From Croceicoccus gelatinilyticus (GTDB taxonomy: Bacteria; Pseudomonadota; Alphaproteobacteria; Sphingomonadales; Sphingomonadaceae), in the NCBI RefSeq assembly GCF_018398395.1, contig NZ_JAHCBF010000002.1, forward strand, positions 124,001 through 188,000: DNA of 64,000 nucleotides. Direction: 5' to 3'. The position numbers and the translations under genes were made by a program. Of this stretch, positions 47,828-56,709 are shown piece after piece (positions within the stretch are counted from its first letter, which is position 1; every line of letters begins with the position of its first letter). Below the pieces are notes generated by a model. It searched no databases. It was not told the DNA's origin and worked only from the letters and a program-made list of their open reading frames with translations.

Positions 47828-48438
47828 AACCTTTCGACACCCTTGCCGCCAAGGCGATCTCGCTGCCCGATGACGATGTCGACACCGACATCATCTATCC
47901 GGCGCGCTTCCTCCTCATCACCAGCCGCGACGGGCTTGGTGAATACGCCTTTGCCGACCGTGTCGCCGGCGGCGATACCCGCATCGGGGCAGGCACCGGC
48001 GCACCGATCCTGATCGCGGGCCGCAATTTCGGTTGCGGTTCCAGCCGCGAGCACGCCGTCTGGGCCATTGCCGATCTGGGCGTGCGCGCGATCTTCGCCA
48101 CCTCTTTCGGAGAAATCTTCCGCGGCAACTGCGCCAACAACGGCATCGTTGCAGGCGTGGTCACCGAAGACGTCGCCGAAACCCTGCACGCCGCAGCGCA
48201 GGCCGGAGACCGGATCGAAGTCGATCTGGTGGGCCGCACCGTCGCGTGCAGCGCGGGTACGTTCGCGTTCTCCATCGGAGAGGCGGAGCGCGAGAGCCTT
48301 TTGAACGGGTGGAACGAGACCACCCGCATCCTTGCCCTTCACGAACAGCAGATCGCCCGTTTCGAAAAGCGCCAGCGCGTTGCCGAACCGTGGCTCTGGG
48401 CGAACGAAACCGAACAGGAGATCACCGAAAATGTCTGA
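47824..48438 (+). CDS. LeuD-like hydratase, small subunit
   Basis: A 204-residue swivel-domain subunit. Key motifs are [15 protein letters not shown] near the N-terminus and [14 protein letters not shown], the substrate loop. It pairs with the LeuC-like protein to add or remove water. Substrate specificity of LeuCD-type enzymes depends on the short loop after DTD, which reads IIYPARFL here; leucine-pathway proteins commonly have QIIP-K-F there, so a change of substrate is possible. Its last eight bases overlap the lyase start. Confidence 0.87.
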   Translation: MKPFDTLAAKAISLPDDDVDTDIIYPARFLLITSRDGLGEYAFADRVAGGDTRIGAGTGAPILIAGRNFGCGSSREHAVWAIADLGVRAIFATSFGEIFRGNCANNGIVAGVVTEDVAETLHAAAQAGDRIEVDLVGRTVACSAGTFAFSIGEAERESLLNGWNETTRILALHEQQIARFEKRQRVAEPWLWANETEQEITENV

Positions 48439-49285
48439 CACCACCCTGCGCGACAAGCTGGCCACCGGCGAGTTCTTCGTCGTCCCCGGCGTCCAGGACA
48501 TGATCACGGCGGTCGTCGCAAAGAAAGTCGGTTTCGACGTGCTTTATGGCAGCGGCTACTGGCTGACCGCCTCGGCGTACGGCCTGCCCGATGCCGGCCT
48601 TGTTTCCTACAACCAGATGCTGGACCGGATGCAGACGATCCGCACGACCACCGGCCTGCCGCTGATCGCCGATGCCGATACGGGCTTCGGCGGTTTGCTC
48701 AACGTCGATCACACCGTGCGCGGCTATGAGGGCGCCGGCATCTCGGCCATCCAGATCGAGGACCAGGAATTCCCCAAGAAGTGCGGCCACACCCCCGGCC
48801 GCCGCGTCGTGCCCATCGAGGACATGGTCGAGAAGGTGAAGGTCGCGGTCGAGGCGCGTGACGAAATGCTGGTCATTGCGCGCACTGATGCGCGCCAAGC
48901 CGAAGGTCTCGACGGCACGCTGCGCCGTCTTGAAGCCTATGCCAAGGCCGGTGCCGACATCCTTTTCCCCGAAGCGCTGGAAAGCGAAGAGGAAATGCGC
49001 AAGGTCTGCGAGACTTTCGAACAGCCGGTTCTGGTCAACATGGCCAATGGCGGGTCGACCCCGCCGATGAAGGGCGACGTGCTGGGCGAGATCGGCTTTG
49101 CCTTTGCAATCTACCCCTCGCTGACCAGCCTTGTCGCGGCGCAGGCCGCCGAAACCGCGCTGACCCGCCTTCGCGACGATCTGGACGGTGAGCCTGCCGA
49201 TGTGCCGCTGTTCAACTTCAAGGAATTCTGCGGCCTGATCGGCTTCGAACACGTCTGGGAATTCGACCGCAAGTGGGCGCGATGA
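48431..49285 (+). CDS. Isocitrate lyase / PEP mutase family C-C lyase (copy 1)
   Basis: A 284-residue (beta/alpha)8 enzyme. The Mg site is LIADADTGFGG and the catalytic loop KKCGH with Cys118, which true lyases keep. Members cleave 2-methylisocitrate, 2,3-dimethylmalate or oxaloacetate. The position directly after a hydratase and before an alcohol dehydrogenase supports cleavage of a (methyl)malate to pyruvate or a homologue plus a short acid or aldehyde. The stop overlaps the ADH start as ATGA. A distinct paralogue is at 59166. Confidence 0.9.
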   Translation: MSDTTLRDKLATGEFFVVPGVQDMITAVVAKKVGFDVLYGSGYWLTASAYGLPDAGLVSYNQMLDRMQTIRTTTGLPLIADADTGFGGLLNVDHTVRGYEGAGISAIQIEDQEFPKKCGHTPGRRVVPIEDMVEKVKVAVEARDEMLVIARTDARQAEGLDGTLRRLEAYAKAGADILFPEALESEEEMRKVCETFEQPVLVNMANGGSTPPMKGDVLGEIGFAFAIYPSLTSLVAAQAAETALTRLRDDLDGEPADVPLFNFKEFCGLIGFEHVWEFDRKWAR

Positions 49286-50409
49286 AAACCCGGCAGATCA
49301 CGGCGGCGGTTCTCGACCGATCGGGAGAGAACCCCCGCCCATACGTGCGGAACGAGGCGATGCGCGTCGCCTCGCTCGATCTTGACCCTCCGGGGCAGGA
49401 CGAGCTGCTGATCCGCATGGAAGCGGCGGGGCTGTGTCACTCCGACCTTTCGGTCGTGAACGGTGACCGGCCCCGTCCAATGCCCATGGCGTTGGGCCAC
49501 GAAGGCACCGGCATCGTCGAACAGGTCGGCCCCGGTGTCACGGGCTATGCCAAGGGCGACCGTGTCGTCCTGGCTTTCCTGCCGTCGTGCGGACAGTGCG
49601 TGCCGTGCCAGTCGGGCGAAGGCTACCTTTGCGAACGCGGCGCAGCCGCCAACGGCAAGGGCGAGATGCTGAACGGCGGCTTCCGCCTGCATGAATGCGG
49701 GCATGACGTGCACCATCACCTCGGCGTGTCGGCATTTGCCAGCCATGCTGTCGTCGATCGCCGCTCCGCCGTGAAGGTCGATGCCGACATCCCGGCAGAG
49801 ATCGCCGCCGTCTTTGGTTGTGCGGTGCTGACCGGCGTTGGTGCGGCCATGAACAGCGCGAAGATCACGCCTGGCGAAACGGTCGTCGTCTTCGGCCTTG
49901 GCGGGGTCGGCCTTGCCGCCGTCATGGGCGCATTGGCAAGTGGCGCAGCCAAGGTGATCGGCGTCGATCCCGTGGTCGAAAAGCTGCGGCTTGCCGAGGA
50001 AGTCGGCGCTTACGCTGTCGCTCCCGACGATCTGGAAGCGGTCATGAAGCGCGAGATGCCCGCAGGGCCCGACGTGGTGATCGAAACCGCAGGCCACGCG
50101 CGCGTGCTGGAAACCGCCTATCGCGCTGCGCGGCGCGGTGGTCGTATCGTGACCGTGGGCCTGCCCGCCCCCGACCAGACCTTCGGCATTCCCGCCGTGT
50201 CGCTGGTGGCAGAGGGCAAGACCCTGATCGGTTCGTACATGGGATCGTCGATCCCGGCGCGCGACATCCCGCGTTACATCGCCCTTTGGCGTGCGGGTAA
50301 GCTGCCGGTCGAAAAGCTCATCACGTCGACCCATGAACTGGGTGAGTTGAACGCGATGATGGACCGGATGGCTGACGGACAGGGTGTCCGCCAGATCATC
50401 CTGTTCTGA
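49282..50409 (+). CDS. Zinc-dependent alcohol dehydrogenase, class III-like
   Basis: A 375-residue MDR enzyme. The catalytic zinc ligands sit in LCHSDLS and LGHEGTG, the structural zinc in CGQCVPCQSGEGYLC, and NAD binding in VVVFGLGGVGLAAV. It reduces or oxidises an alcohol/aldehyde pair. Fourth gene of the hydratase operon and the last before a hairpin. It may handle an aldehyde released by the lyase; the aldehyde dehydrogenases are elsewhere in the island. Confidence 0.92.
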   Translation: MKTRQITAAVLDRSGENPRPYVRNEAMRVASLDLDPPGQDELLIRMEAAGLCHSDLSVVNGDRPRPMPMALGHEGTGIVEQVGPGVTGYAKGDRVVLAFLPSCGQCVPCQSGEGYLCERGAAANGKGEMLNGGFRLHECGHDVHHHLGVSAFASHAVVDRRSAVKVDADIPAEIAAVFGCAVLTGVGAAMNSAKITPGETVVVFGLGGVGLAAVMGALASGAAKVIGVDPVVEKLRLAEEVGAYAVAPDDLEAVMKREMPAGPDVVIETAGHARVLETAYRAARRGGRIVTVGLPAPDQTFGIPAVSLVAEGKTLIGSYMGSSIPARDIPRYIALWRAGKLPVEKLITSTHELGELNAMMDRMADGQGVRQIILF

Positions 50410-50410
50410 T

Positions 50411-50425
50411 CGGGCCCGAAGCCCG
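50411..50425. terminator. Possible bidirectional terminator
   Basis: CGGGC-CCGAA-GCCCG, a 5-bp stem with 5-base loop in the 16-bp gap between the convergent ADH and isochorismatase stops. No T tract follows on either side, so efficiency is uncertain. Confidence 0.35.
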
Positions 50426-51058
50426 TCAGCGCTGCATTAGCGCGACGGCTTCGGCCTCGCTCAGGACTTCTGCATATTTCTGCGAAAGGTCAAACAGGTT
50501 CGATTCGTGCGGGCGCGCATCGCGGTCGCCGCAGGCATCGGCCACGACCAGCGGAACGAAACCGTTCTGCATCGCGTCGAGCGCGGTGGCCCTGACACAG
50601 CCCGAGGTCGAGAACCCAGTGATGAACAGGGAATCGATGCCCATCGCCGTCAGCGTAGCCGCCAGCGACGTGCCGAAGAACGACGAGGCATATTGCTTGG
50701 TCACCACGACCTCGTCCGCGCGCGGGTCGAGATCAGGCGGGAAAGCGCCTAGCTCAGAACCTTCAAGGAACGACTGAAGCGCAGGCACCTTGCGATAGAA
50801 CAGCCCGCCGTCGAGCCCGCCTGCGCGGTAGACGACGTTCGTGAAGATCACCGGAACGCCGGCCTCTCGCGCCGCGGCGACGAGGCGGCGGCAGCTGTCA
50901 GCCGCATCCTCGAATCGCGGGGAATAGAGCGGGCAATCCGGCGTCAAATACGCCATCACCACGTCGACGAGGATGAGAGCGGGGTTCTTCCCGCTCTCCA
51001 GCGCGCCGCCGAAACCGCCGCGCGCATAATCCTCGTTAAGGTCCTTTTCCTCGCTCAC
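50426..51058 (-). CDS. Isochorismatase-family cysteine hydrolase (copy 1)
   Basis: A 210-residue protein with the Asp-Lys-Cys triad of the family: Asp32 (ALILVDVVMAY), Lys121 (VVVTKQYASSF) and Cys154 (GFSTSGCVRATALD). Relatives include N-carbamoylsarcosine amidase, maleamate amidohydrolase (NicF) and pyrazinamidase, so amide hydrolysis is likely. GTG 51058 overlaps the HyuB stop as GTGA; the 10 residues upstream in the open frame belong to HyuB in another phase. Together with HyuA/HyuB this makes a hydantoinase-carbamoylase type set. Confidence 0.9.
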   Translation of the reverse strand: MSEEKDLNEDYARGGFGGALESGKNPALILVDVVMAYLTPDCPLYSPRFEDAADSCRRLVAAAREAGVPVIFTNVVYRAGGLDGGLFYRKVPALQSFLEGSELGAFPPDLDPRADEVVVTKQYASSFFGTSLAATLTAMGIDSLFITGFSTSGCVRATALDAMQNGFVPLVVADACGDRDARPHESNLFDLSQKYAEVLSEAEAVALMQR

Positions 51059-52938
51059 TCCGCGGCCTCCGCCAGCGAAGAGTGCCACTGCGGCTGCTTG
51101 GGAGCGGGCAGGCCCGTTTCCTCAAGGCAGTTGGCGCGCAGCGTCTCGATGTCGGGGCCGAAGTTGAACGGGCCACCATCGGCGGGACGTTCGGCCCGCA
51201 TCGTCGTGCGCAGGACTTCCGTCGCATCGGCATCGACCGAGCCGTCGTCGGCAATGACCACGCCGTAATCCAGCGCGCCCTGCGCCGTGACTAGGCCCTG
51301 GCCAATTTCCTTCAACACCAGTGCCGGATCGCGTTCCAGCGGGTCGCCCCAGCCGCCACCGCCCCAGGTGATGAAGTGCAGCATGTCGCCCGCTTCGACC
51401 GGATAGTCCTCGACCTTGTTGCCCATGACGATCTCGGTCCCGTCGGCCTTGACCAGCAGCTTGCGCGCTCGCTTGCCCGGAAGGCCGCCATTCACACCCC
51501 AAGGCGGAACGAACCAGCGGTCGTCGTGGATGGCGATGACGCCGGGTTCGAGAAAGCGGTAGACCATGTCGATGCCGTTACCGCCGCGATGCAGGCCTGC
51601 GCCGCCGCTGTCGGGCACGGTTTCATACCGTTCGATCCGCAGCGGGAAGTAACGCTCAAGGAACTCGTTCGGCACGTTGGTAAAGCCCGGCCAGAGCGAG
51701 TGGCCGTCCGGCCCGTCGCCCAGCGGACGGCCCGGAATACCACCGAAGCCGATCTGGAAAAGCTGGAACCACTTACCGTTCTTGTCCGTGCCCGCGTAGA
51801 ACAGGTGCGGCGAGGACGAGAAGCCCGCGGCATTGAGGAATTCCGGCGTCTTCTGGCCCAGCAGGCCGCCGAGAATGTCGAAGAGGCGGCCCAGCGCGTG
51901 GGTGCGGCCCGACAGGGCGGCGGGGAACTTGGGCTTCAGCAGCGAGCCCTTGGGAATGCGAACCTCGATCAGGTCGTAGAACCCGTCGTTGAACAGGATC
52001 TGCGGATCGAAAACCATGATCATGTAGATGCCGAAGAACATCTTCATCATGTTTTCATTGAGAAAGAAGTTGATCGAGGCCTGGCTCTGCGGATCGGTGC
52101 CATCGAAGTCGAGGATCACCTTCCCGTTCTCGCGCCACATCGTGCAGCGGATCTTGTAGGGGCCGTAGCCAAGGCCATCGTCGCAGATGTAGTCCTGGAA
52201 GCTGACCTTCTCTTCCGACACCGACGTTTCAACCAGGTGCTTCATCGCGCGGTAGTTGCGATCGAGCAGCAGGTTCGTGGCCGAGGCATAGACGTCGTCG
52301 CCGAAACGCTCGCAAAGCTCGACAACGCGGCGCGCGGCCACGCGGCAGGCCGCGATCAGGGCGTTGAGGTCGGCCGAACACCATTCGGGCGTACGGACCT
52401 GGTGCAGCACCAGCTTCATAAGGTCTTCGTTGTACTGGCCCTGCTTCCACAGCTTCACCGGCGGAATGCGCACACCTTCCTGGAAGATGCTGGTCGCGTC
52501 GATCGGCATCGATCCGGGCACCTTGCCGCCGATGTCGGACTGGTGCCCAAACATAGAGGTATAGGCGACGAGGCGGCCGTCCTTGAACACCGGCATCAGC
52601 ACCAGCCAGTCGTTCGAGTGGCTGATCGCGCCGCCGACCGAATAGGGGTCGGACAGGAAGATCAGGTCGCCGTCTTCGACCGTGCCGTCGAACCCGTCGA
52701 GGAACGGGCCGATATAGCTGCCGAACTGGCCGACGATCATGCGGCCCTTGCTGTCGGCGATAAGGGGGAACGCGTCACCCTGTTCGCGAATGCCGGGCGA
52801 CATGGCGGTACGCACCAGCGTCGCGTCCATTTCGATGCGGGCGTTGCGAAGCGCATTTTCGATGACCTCCAGCGTGACGGGATCGATGTCGACCGTCGCG
52901 AAGGGGGCTTCGTTTTCCTGGATGATCCGTGCAGGCAT
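51055..52938 (-). CDS. Hydantoinase B/oxoprolinase family protein
   Basis: A 627-residue HyuB. It opens with the HyuB core (DPVTLEVIENALRNARIEMDATLV), has MFGHQSDIGGKVPGS and a glycine-rich C-terminal stretch (GDMLHFITWGGGGWGDPLERD). With HyuA it forms an ATP-dependent amidohydrolase of the N-methylhydantoinase / acetophenone carboxylase / acetone carboxylase type. HyuA precedes it by 19 bases. The pair is split, unlike the fused oxoprolinase at the left edge. Confidence 0.92.
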   Translation of the reverse strand: MPARIIQENEAPFATVDIDPVTLEVIENALRNARIEMDATLVRTAMSPGIREQGDAFPLIADSKGRMIVGQFGSYIGPFLDGFDGTVEDGDLIFLSDPYSVGGAISHSNDWLVLMPVFKDGRLVAYTSMFGHQSDIGGKVPGSMPIDATSIFQEGVRIPPVKLWKQGQYNEDLMKLVLHQVRTPEWCSADLNALIAACRVAARRVVELCERFGDDVYASATNLLLDRNYRAMKHLVETSVSEEKVSFQDYICDDGLGYGPYKIRCTMWRENGKVILDFDGTDPQSQASINFFLNENMMKMFFGIYMIMVFDPQILFNDGFYDLIEVRIPKGSLLKPKFPAALSGRTHALGRLFDILGGLLGQKTPEFLNAAGFSSSPHLFYAGTDKNGKWFQLFQIGFGGIPGRPLGDGPDGHSLWPGFTNVPNEFLERYFPLRIERYETVPDSGGAGLHRGGNGIDMVYRFLEPGVIAIHDDRWFVPPWGVNGGLPGKRARKLLVKADGTEIVMGNKVEDYPVEAGDMLHFITWGGGGWGDPLERDPALVLKEIGQGLVTAQGALDYGVVIADDGSVDADATEVLRTTMRAERPADGGPFNFGPDIETLRANCLEETGLPAPKQPQWHSSLAEAAE

Positions 52939-52957
52939 CGGTGATTACTCCCTTCGC

Positions 52958-55006
52958 TCAGGCGAGGTTGATGAGGATGTTGCCGACGGCATCGACGGTG
53001 CCCACGCAATCGGCTTCGATCAGCGTGGTGGAATCCATCTCGATGACGATGGCAGGGCCCGGGATCACGTCCCCGGCGCGCAGTTTGGAACGGTCGTAGA
53101 TCACGGCAGGCGCCATCTTGCCGTCTGCCCACAACTCGTGATCGCGGATCTTTGCCTCGGACGGATCGCCGTTGCCTTCGGGCAGGTTGAACCGGCCGAG
53201 TTCGAGTGCCGGGCCAAGCGCCACGGCGCGAAGGTTCACCAGTTCGTGGGCGCTGTCCATGTTGAATGTGAACAGGCGCTCATGCTCTTCGTCGAAACGG
53301 GCGCGCACGGCGGCCAGGCCATCCTTGCGCAGCGTTTCGGGGTCGATCGACAGCGGGACTTCGAAGGCCTGACCTTCGTAACGCACGTCGAGTTCGAACG
53401 AGGTGTTGATGTCGGACGGGCTGATGCCTTCCGCTTCAAGTTCAGCGCGCGTTTCGGCGGCCATTTCCTCGAGGATGGCAATGACGCTGGCCTCGTCGGT
53501 TTCGTCGAAACGCTTCGAAAAGCTGCGCGCCGTTTCGGTGCGCATCTGCGTCGTCGCGTCGCCAAGGGCGCAAAGCACGCCCGGGCTGACCGGCGAGACC
53601 GCGGGCCAGCTACCCATCAGGCGGGCGACCGCGTTGACGTGGAGCGGACCTGCACCGCCAAAGCCCATCAGGGCGAAGTGGCGGGGGTCATAGCCCTGCT
53701 GGACCGAGATCATGCGCAGCGCGCCGAACATGTTCTCGTTCACGATGTCGATGATGCCGCGGGCCGCTTCCATAAGGCCGATACCCAGTGCATCCGCGAT
53801 CTTCTGAACCGCAGCCTTCGCGCCTTCGCGGTCAAGCTTGAACGAACCGCCCAGCAGGCTTTCGGGCAAATAGCCTAGCACGACGTTGGCGTCGGTCACC
53901 GTCGCCTCGGTCCCGCCCTTGCCATAGGCGACAGGACCCGGAACCGCGCCCGCCGACTGCGGGCCGACGCGCAGCGCGCCGGTCAGTTCGGGGACATAGG
54001 CGATCGAACCGCCACCGGCGCCCACCGTCTTCACGTCCAGCGCCGAAGCGCGGACCGAGAGGTGTCCGACCTCGGTCGTGCGGACGCGGCGAGCTTCGAG
54101 ATTCTCGATCAATGCCACGTCGGTCGAAGTGCCGCCGACGTCGAGGGTAAGGATGTTCTTGAGCCCCGCGTTCTTCGCGACCCAGAGCGCGCCGGTCACG
54201 CCGCCAGCCGGGCCGGACATGAGCAGCGAGACGGGATGCTCTTCCGACTTTTCGGAGCTCATCAGACCGCCATCCGAACGCAGCAGCGAAAGCGAACCGG
54301 CCATGCCGCCTGCACGAAGCTGGCTGCGAAGCGCGCGGACATAGCTGCCGACGACGGGGCGCACGGCGGCGTTGGCAACCGTGGTCAGGGTGCGTTCGTA
54401 TTCCTGCATTTCGGGCAGGACTTCGTGGCTGAGCGAGATCGGAACGTCCGGCATGATCTCTGCGGCGAGTTCGCCGACGCGGGTTTCGTGCGCGCCGTTG
54501 AGATAGCCGTTCATCAGGCTGACGGTCAGCGCCTCGACGCCTGCATCGCGCAGCGTTTCGAGCGCCTTGCGAATCTGCGCATCGTCGATCGGGCGCACTT
54601 CGTTGCCGTTGGCATCCATGCGGCCATCGATTTCGACAGTGTCTTCCAGCGCGGCGAGCGGTTCGGGCTTGGGCCACACGATCCAGCCGGCAAGACCGCC
54701 CGGCACGAAGCTGCGCGCGATCTGCATGACCTGGCGATAGCCTTCGCTGACGATCAGGCCGACGCGGCTGCCCTTGCCTTCAAGGACGGCATTCGTCGCA
54801 ACGGTCGTACCGTGCAGGAAAAACTCGATATCGGCAGGGGTGATGCCCGCCTTCTCGCAGATAGCTTCAAGGCCGTTCAGGATGCCTTCGGAGCTGTCGT
54901 GCGGGGTGGAGGGGGTCTTGTGGCGCCAGAAGGCTCCGCTTTCCTGATCGAACAGGAGCAGGTCCGTGAATGTGCCGCCGACGTCAACGCCAAGCCGATA
55001 GGTCAT
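52958..55006 (-). CDS. Hydantoinase A/oxoprolinase family protein
   Basis: A 682-residue HyuA. The actin-like ATPase motifs are GVDVGGTFTDLLLFD at the N-terminus, [17 protein letters not shown], and TLDVGGTSTDVALI in the middle. It binds ATP to activate an amide or carboxyl group together with HyuB. ATG 55006 starts at the conserved MTYRLGVDVGG; the longer frame start at 55045 lacks support. It heads the operon hyuA-hyuB-isochorismatase and is divergent from the MFS_2 carrier. Confidence 0.92.
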   Translation of the reverse strand: MTYRLGVDVGGTFTDLLLFDQESGAFWRHKTPSTPHDSSEGILNGLEAICEKAGITPADIEFFLHGTTVATNAVLEGKGSRVGLIVSEGYRQVMQIARSFVPGGLAGWIVWPKPEPLAALEDTVEIDGRMDANGNEVRPIDDAQIRKALETLRDAGVEALTVSLMNGYLNGAHETRVGELAAEIMPDVPISLSHEVLPEMQEYERTLTTVANAAVRPVVGSYVRALRSQLRAGGMAGSLSLLRSDGGLMSSEKSEEHPVSLLMSGPAGGVTGALWVAKNAGLKNILTLDVGGTSTDVALIENLEARRVRTTEVGHLSVRASALDVKTVGAGGGSIAYVPELTGALRVGPQSAGAVPGPVAYGKGGTEATVTDANVVLGYLPESLLGGSFKLDREGAKAAVQKIADALGIGLMEAARGIIDIVNENMFGALRMISVQQGYDPRHFALMGFGGAGPLHVNAVARLMGSWPAVSPVSPGVLCALGDATTQMRTETARSFSKRFDETDEASVIAILEEMAAETRAELEAEGISPSDINTSFELDVRYEGQAFEVPLSIDPETLRKDGLAAVRARFDEEHERLFTFNMDSAHELVNLRAVALGPALELGRFNLPEGNGDPSEAKIRDHELWADGKMAPAVIYDRSKLRAGDVIPGPAIVIEMDSTTLIEADCVGTVDAVGNILINLA

Positions 55007-55119
55007 ATGTCTTGATCTCGCGTGTGGTTTAACGACGCGATGCAAGCATTGGCGCAGGCCCGATGGCAGGGGGCGAGCGGCTGTTGATCGCTAGGCGGAG
55101 AGCGCATTGCGCCGCGCCG

Positions 55120-55136
55120 TATCCGCAGATCGGCGG
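55120..55136. promoter_or_regulatory. Predicted IclR operator nearer hyuA
   Basis: TATCCGC-AGA-TCGGCGG, 114 bp from the hyuA start. Left arm exact, right arm matches only four of seven positions, so it is the weakest of the seven leader-region sites. A spacer of six would give right arm GCGGTTA, one mismatch from GCGGATA. Confidence 0.4.
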
Positions 55137-55183
55137 TTACACGCGGGTTCCTGCCACAATGCAGCGTATCGCTTGGTGGCCAA

Positions 55184-55200
55184 TATCCGGCACGCGGTCA
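55184..55200. promoter_or_regulatory. Predicted IclR operator nearer MFS_2 carrier
   Basis: TATCCGG-CAC-GCGGTCA. It lies 75 bp upstream of the carrier start at 55275, the same distance as the other operators from their genes, which also supports that downstream start. One mismatch in each arm. Confidence 0.5.
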
Positions 55201-55274
55201 TCGACGAGCATTTCCTGTTCGCCCTGCCCGGTCGGCTTCAGCCTGTGGCAACAGCAATTCGCGGAGCGCCCCCT

Positions 55275-56684
55275 TTGCCGCAAGACGCCAATTCTTCGTC
55301 CGCCCTGCCCGTCAACGTGCTGCTGCGCTATGGCCTTGGCCAGACGGGCGCACAGATCTTCCGGGATACGCCAGCCGCGCTTCTGCCGGTATTCATGACG
55401 ACCATCCTGGGCATTCCGGCATGGATGGCAGGGGCGGCGATCCTGATCCCCAAGTTGTGGGTCATCATCTGCGATCCGTTGATGGGCGCATGGTCCGACC
55501 GCTCGGCCAACAAGGTCGGACGCACGCCGTTTCTCGCTGTCGGCGCGATCCTGACCAGTCTGGGTTTCTATGCCCTGTTCAGCATTCCCGATTTCGCAAG
55601 CGAACTGGTGACGGCAACGATCGTCAGCATCGTGTTCCTGCTATCGATGACGGCATTCAGCGCGTTCTCGGTCCCCTACCTCGGCATCGCCGCGCTATTG
55701 TCTACCGACACGCACGAGCGAACCCGCATCCTTGTCTACCGCATGATCTTCGTGACGGCGGGCGTGCTACTGGGTGTCGGCGTTGCCCAACCGGTCGTGT
55801 TCTGGTTCGGCGGCGGTTATGCCGGGTGGCATTCGATGGGGCTGATCTTCGGACTGATCTGCCTTGTATCAATGCTGGGCAGCGCGATCGGGCTGCATTC
55901 GGTGCTGAAGGATCACAAGACTTCGGAAGAACAGGCAACGCCTCCGCTGAAAGAGCAGTTCGCGGCGCTGGCCCGCAACAAGCCGTTCCGCCTGCTTTTG
56001 ATCATCCATTTCATCCAGACGGTCGGTCAGGCCTGTTCCTATACCGTCGTCGCGCTGGTCTTCATCTACCTTGCCGGTAGCGTCGAACTGCTGCTGCCCT
56101 TCGTCATCGTAATGTCGATCGTCGGCTTGTCCGTCCAGCCGCTGTGGCTTTCGCTGTCGAAGCGGATGGGCAAGCTGCCACTGTTTGTCTGGCAGGTTCT
56201 GGCATGGTGCCTCATCACGCTCAGCTGGCTGTGGATCGACTACGGCTCGGACATGTTCGTTGCCCTGCCCGCAGTGGGCGAAGTAAGCGTGAAGGAACTG
56301 CTCATCCTGCTGCGCGGCGGGTTGATCGGGGTGACCAATGCGGGCTTCCTGCTATTGCTCACCTCCCTTTTCACCGACAGCATCTACCAGGGCGAAACCG
56401 GATCGGGCGCGGCGATGGAAGGCAGCTATGCCGGCATCTGGTCCGCGTCGGAGAAACTGGCCTTTGCGCTCGGCCCGCTGATTTCGGGTGTCACGCTGTC
56501 GGCGTTCGGCTTCCAGTCATCGCGCGGCGGAATCATCGAACAGGATGCAGGCGCGCTGACCGGCATCATCATGTCGTACTCGGTCGTGCCGATGGCATTC
56601 TTTCTTGCCAGCATGGCTTTCGTGCCTGCGCTCAACCGGGCGCTGAAGGCCGCGGATCAGGCAGGCGAGCCCGTCCCCGCCTGA
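55275..56684 (+). CDS. MFS_2 (GPH) sugar/cation symporter-like transporter
   Basis: A 469-residue polytopic transporter with 11-12 hydrophobic helices. The MFS_2 signature between helices 2 and 3 is visible as WVIICDPLMGAWSDRSANKVGRTPF. GPH-family members use Na+ or H+; they carry sugars, sulfoquinovose and occasionally other acids. The start is TTG 55275, chosen because GGAG lies eight bases upstream and because the operator at 55184 must stay outside the gene; the open frame reaches 55107. Likely importer of the pathway substrate. It ends in a hairpin before the convergent hydantoinase. Confidence 0.85.
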   Translation: MPQDANSSSALPVNVLLRYGLGQTGAQIFRDTPAALLPVFMTTILGIPAWMAGAAILIPKLWVIICDPLMGAWSDRSANKVGRTPFLAVGAILTSLGFYALFSIPDFASELVTATIVSIVFLLSMTAFSAFSVPYLGIAALLSTDTHERTRILVYRMIFVTAGVLLGVGVAQPVVFWFGGGYAGWHSMGLIFGLICLVSMLGSAIGLHSVLKDHKTSEEQATPPLKEQFAALARNKPFRLLLIIHFIQTVGQACSYTVVALVFIYLAGSVELLLPFVIVMSIVGLSVQPLWLSLSKRMGKLPLFVWQVLAWCLITLSWLWIDYGSDMFVALPAVGEVSVKELLILLRGGLIGVTNAGFLLLLTSLFTDSIYQGETGSGAAMEGSYAGIWSASEKLAFALGPLISGVTLSAFGFQSSRGGIIEQDAGALTGIIMSYSVVPMAFFLASMAFVPALNRALKAADQAGEPVPA

Positions 56685-56694
56685 CGCGGACGGG
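56670..56694. terminator. Candidate bidirectional terminator between carrier and hydantoinase
   Basis: CCCGTCC pairs with GGACGGG, extended by a CG/CG pair across a C-C mismatch. The stem spans the carrier stop codon and points both ways for the convergent genes. No T run is evident. Confidence 0.45.
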
Positions 56695-56709
56695 TTCAAA
56701 CCGGCGGGA

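Noticed and set aside
46415-48438. Leucine biosynthesis leuC-leuD
   Set aside because: The proteins are LeuCD-like, but the neighbours (catabolic lyase, ADH, IclR operator) and absence of leuB or leuA argue for a catabolic hydratase. Not excluded without the rest of the genome.
55107-55274. Longer N-terminus of the MFS_2 carrier
   Set aside because: It would place two operator-like sites inside the gene; codons before 55275 lack MFS similarity, while TTG 55275 has GGAG at the right distance.
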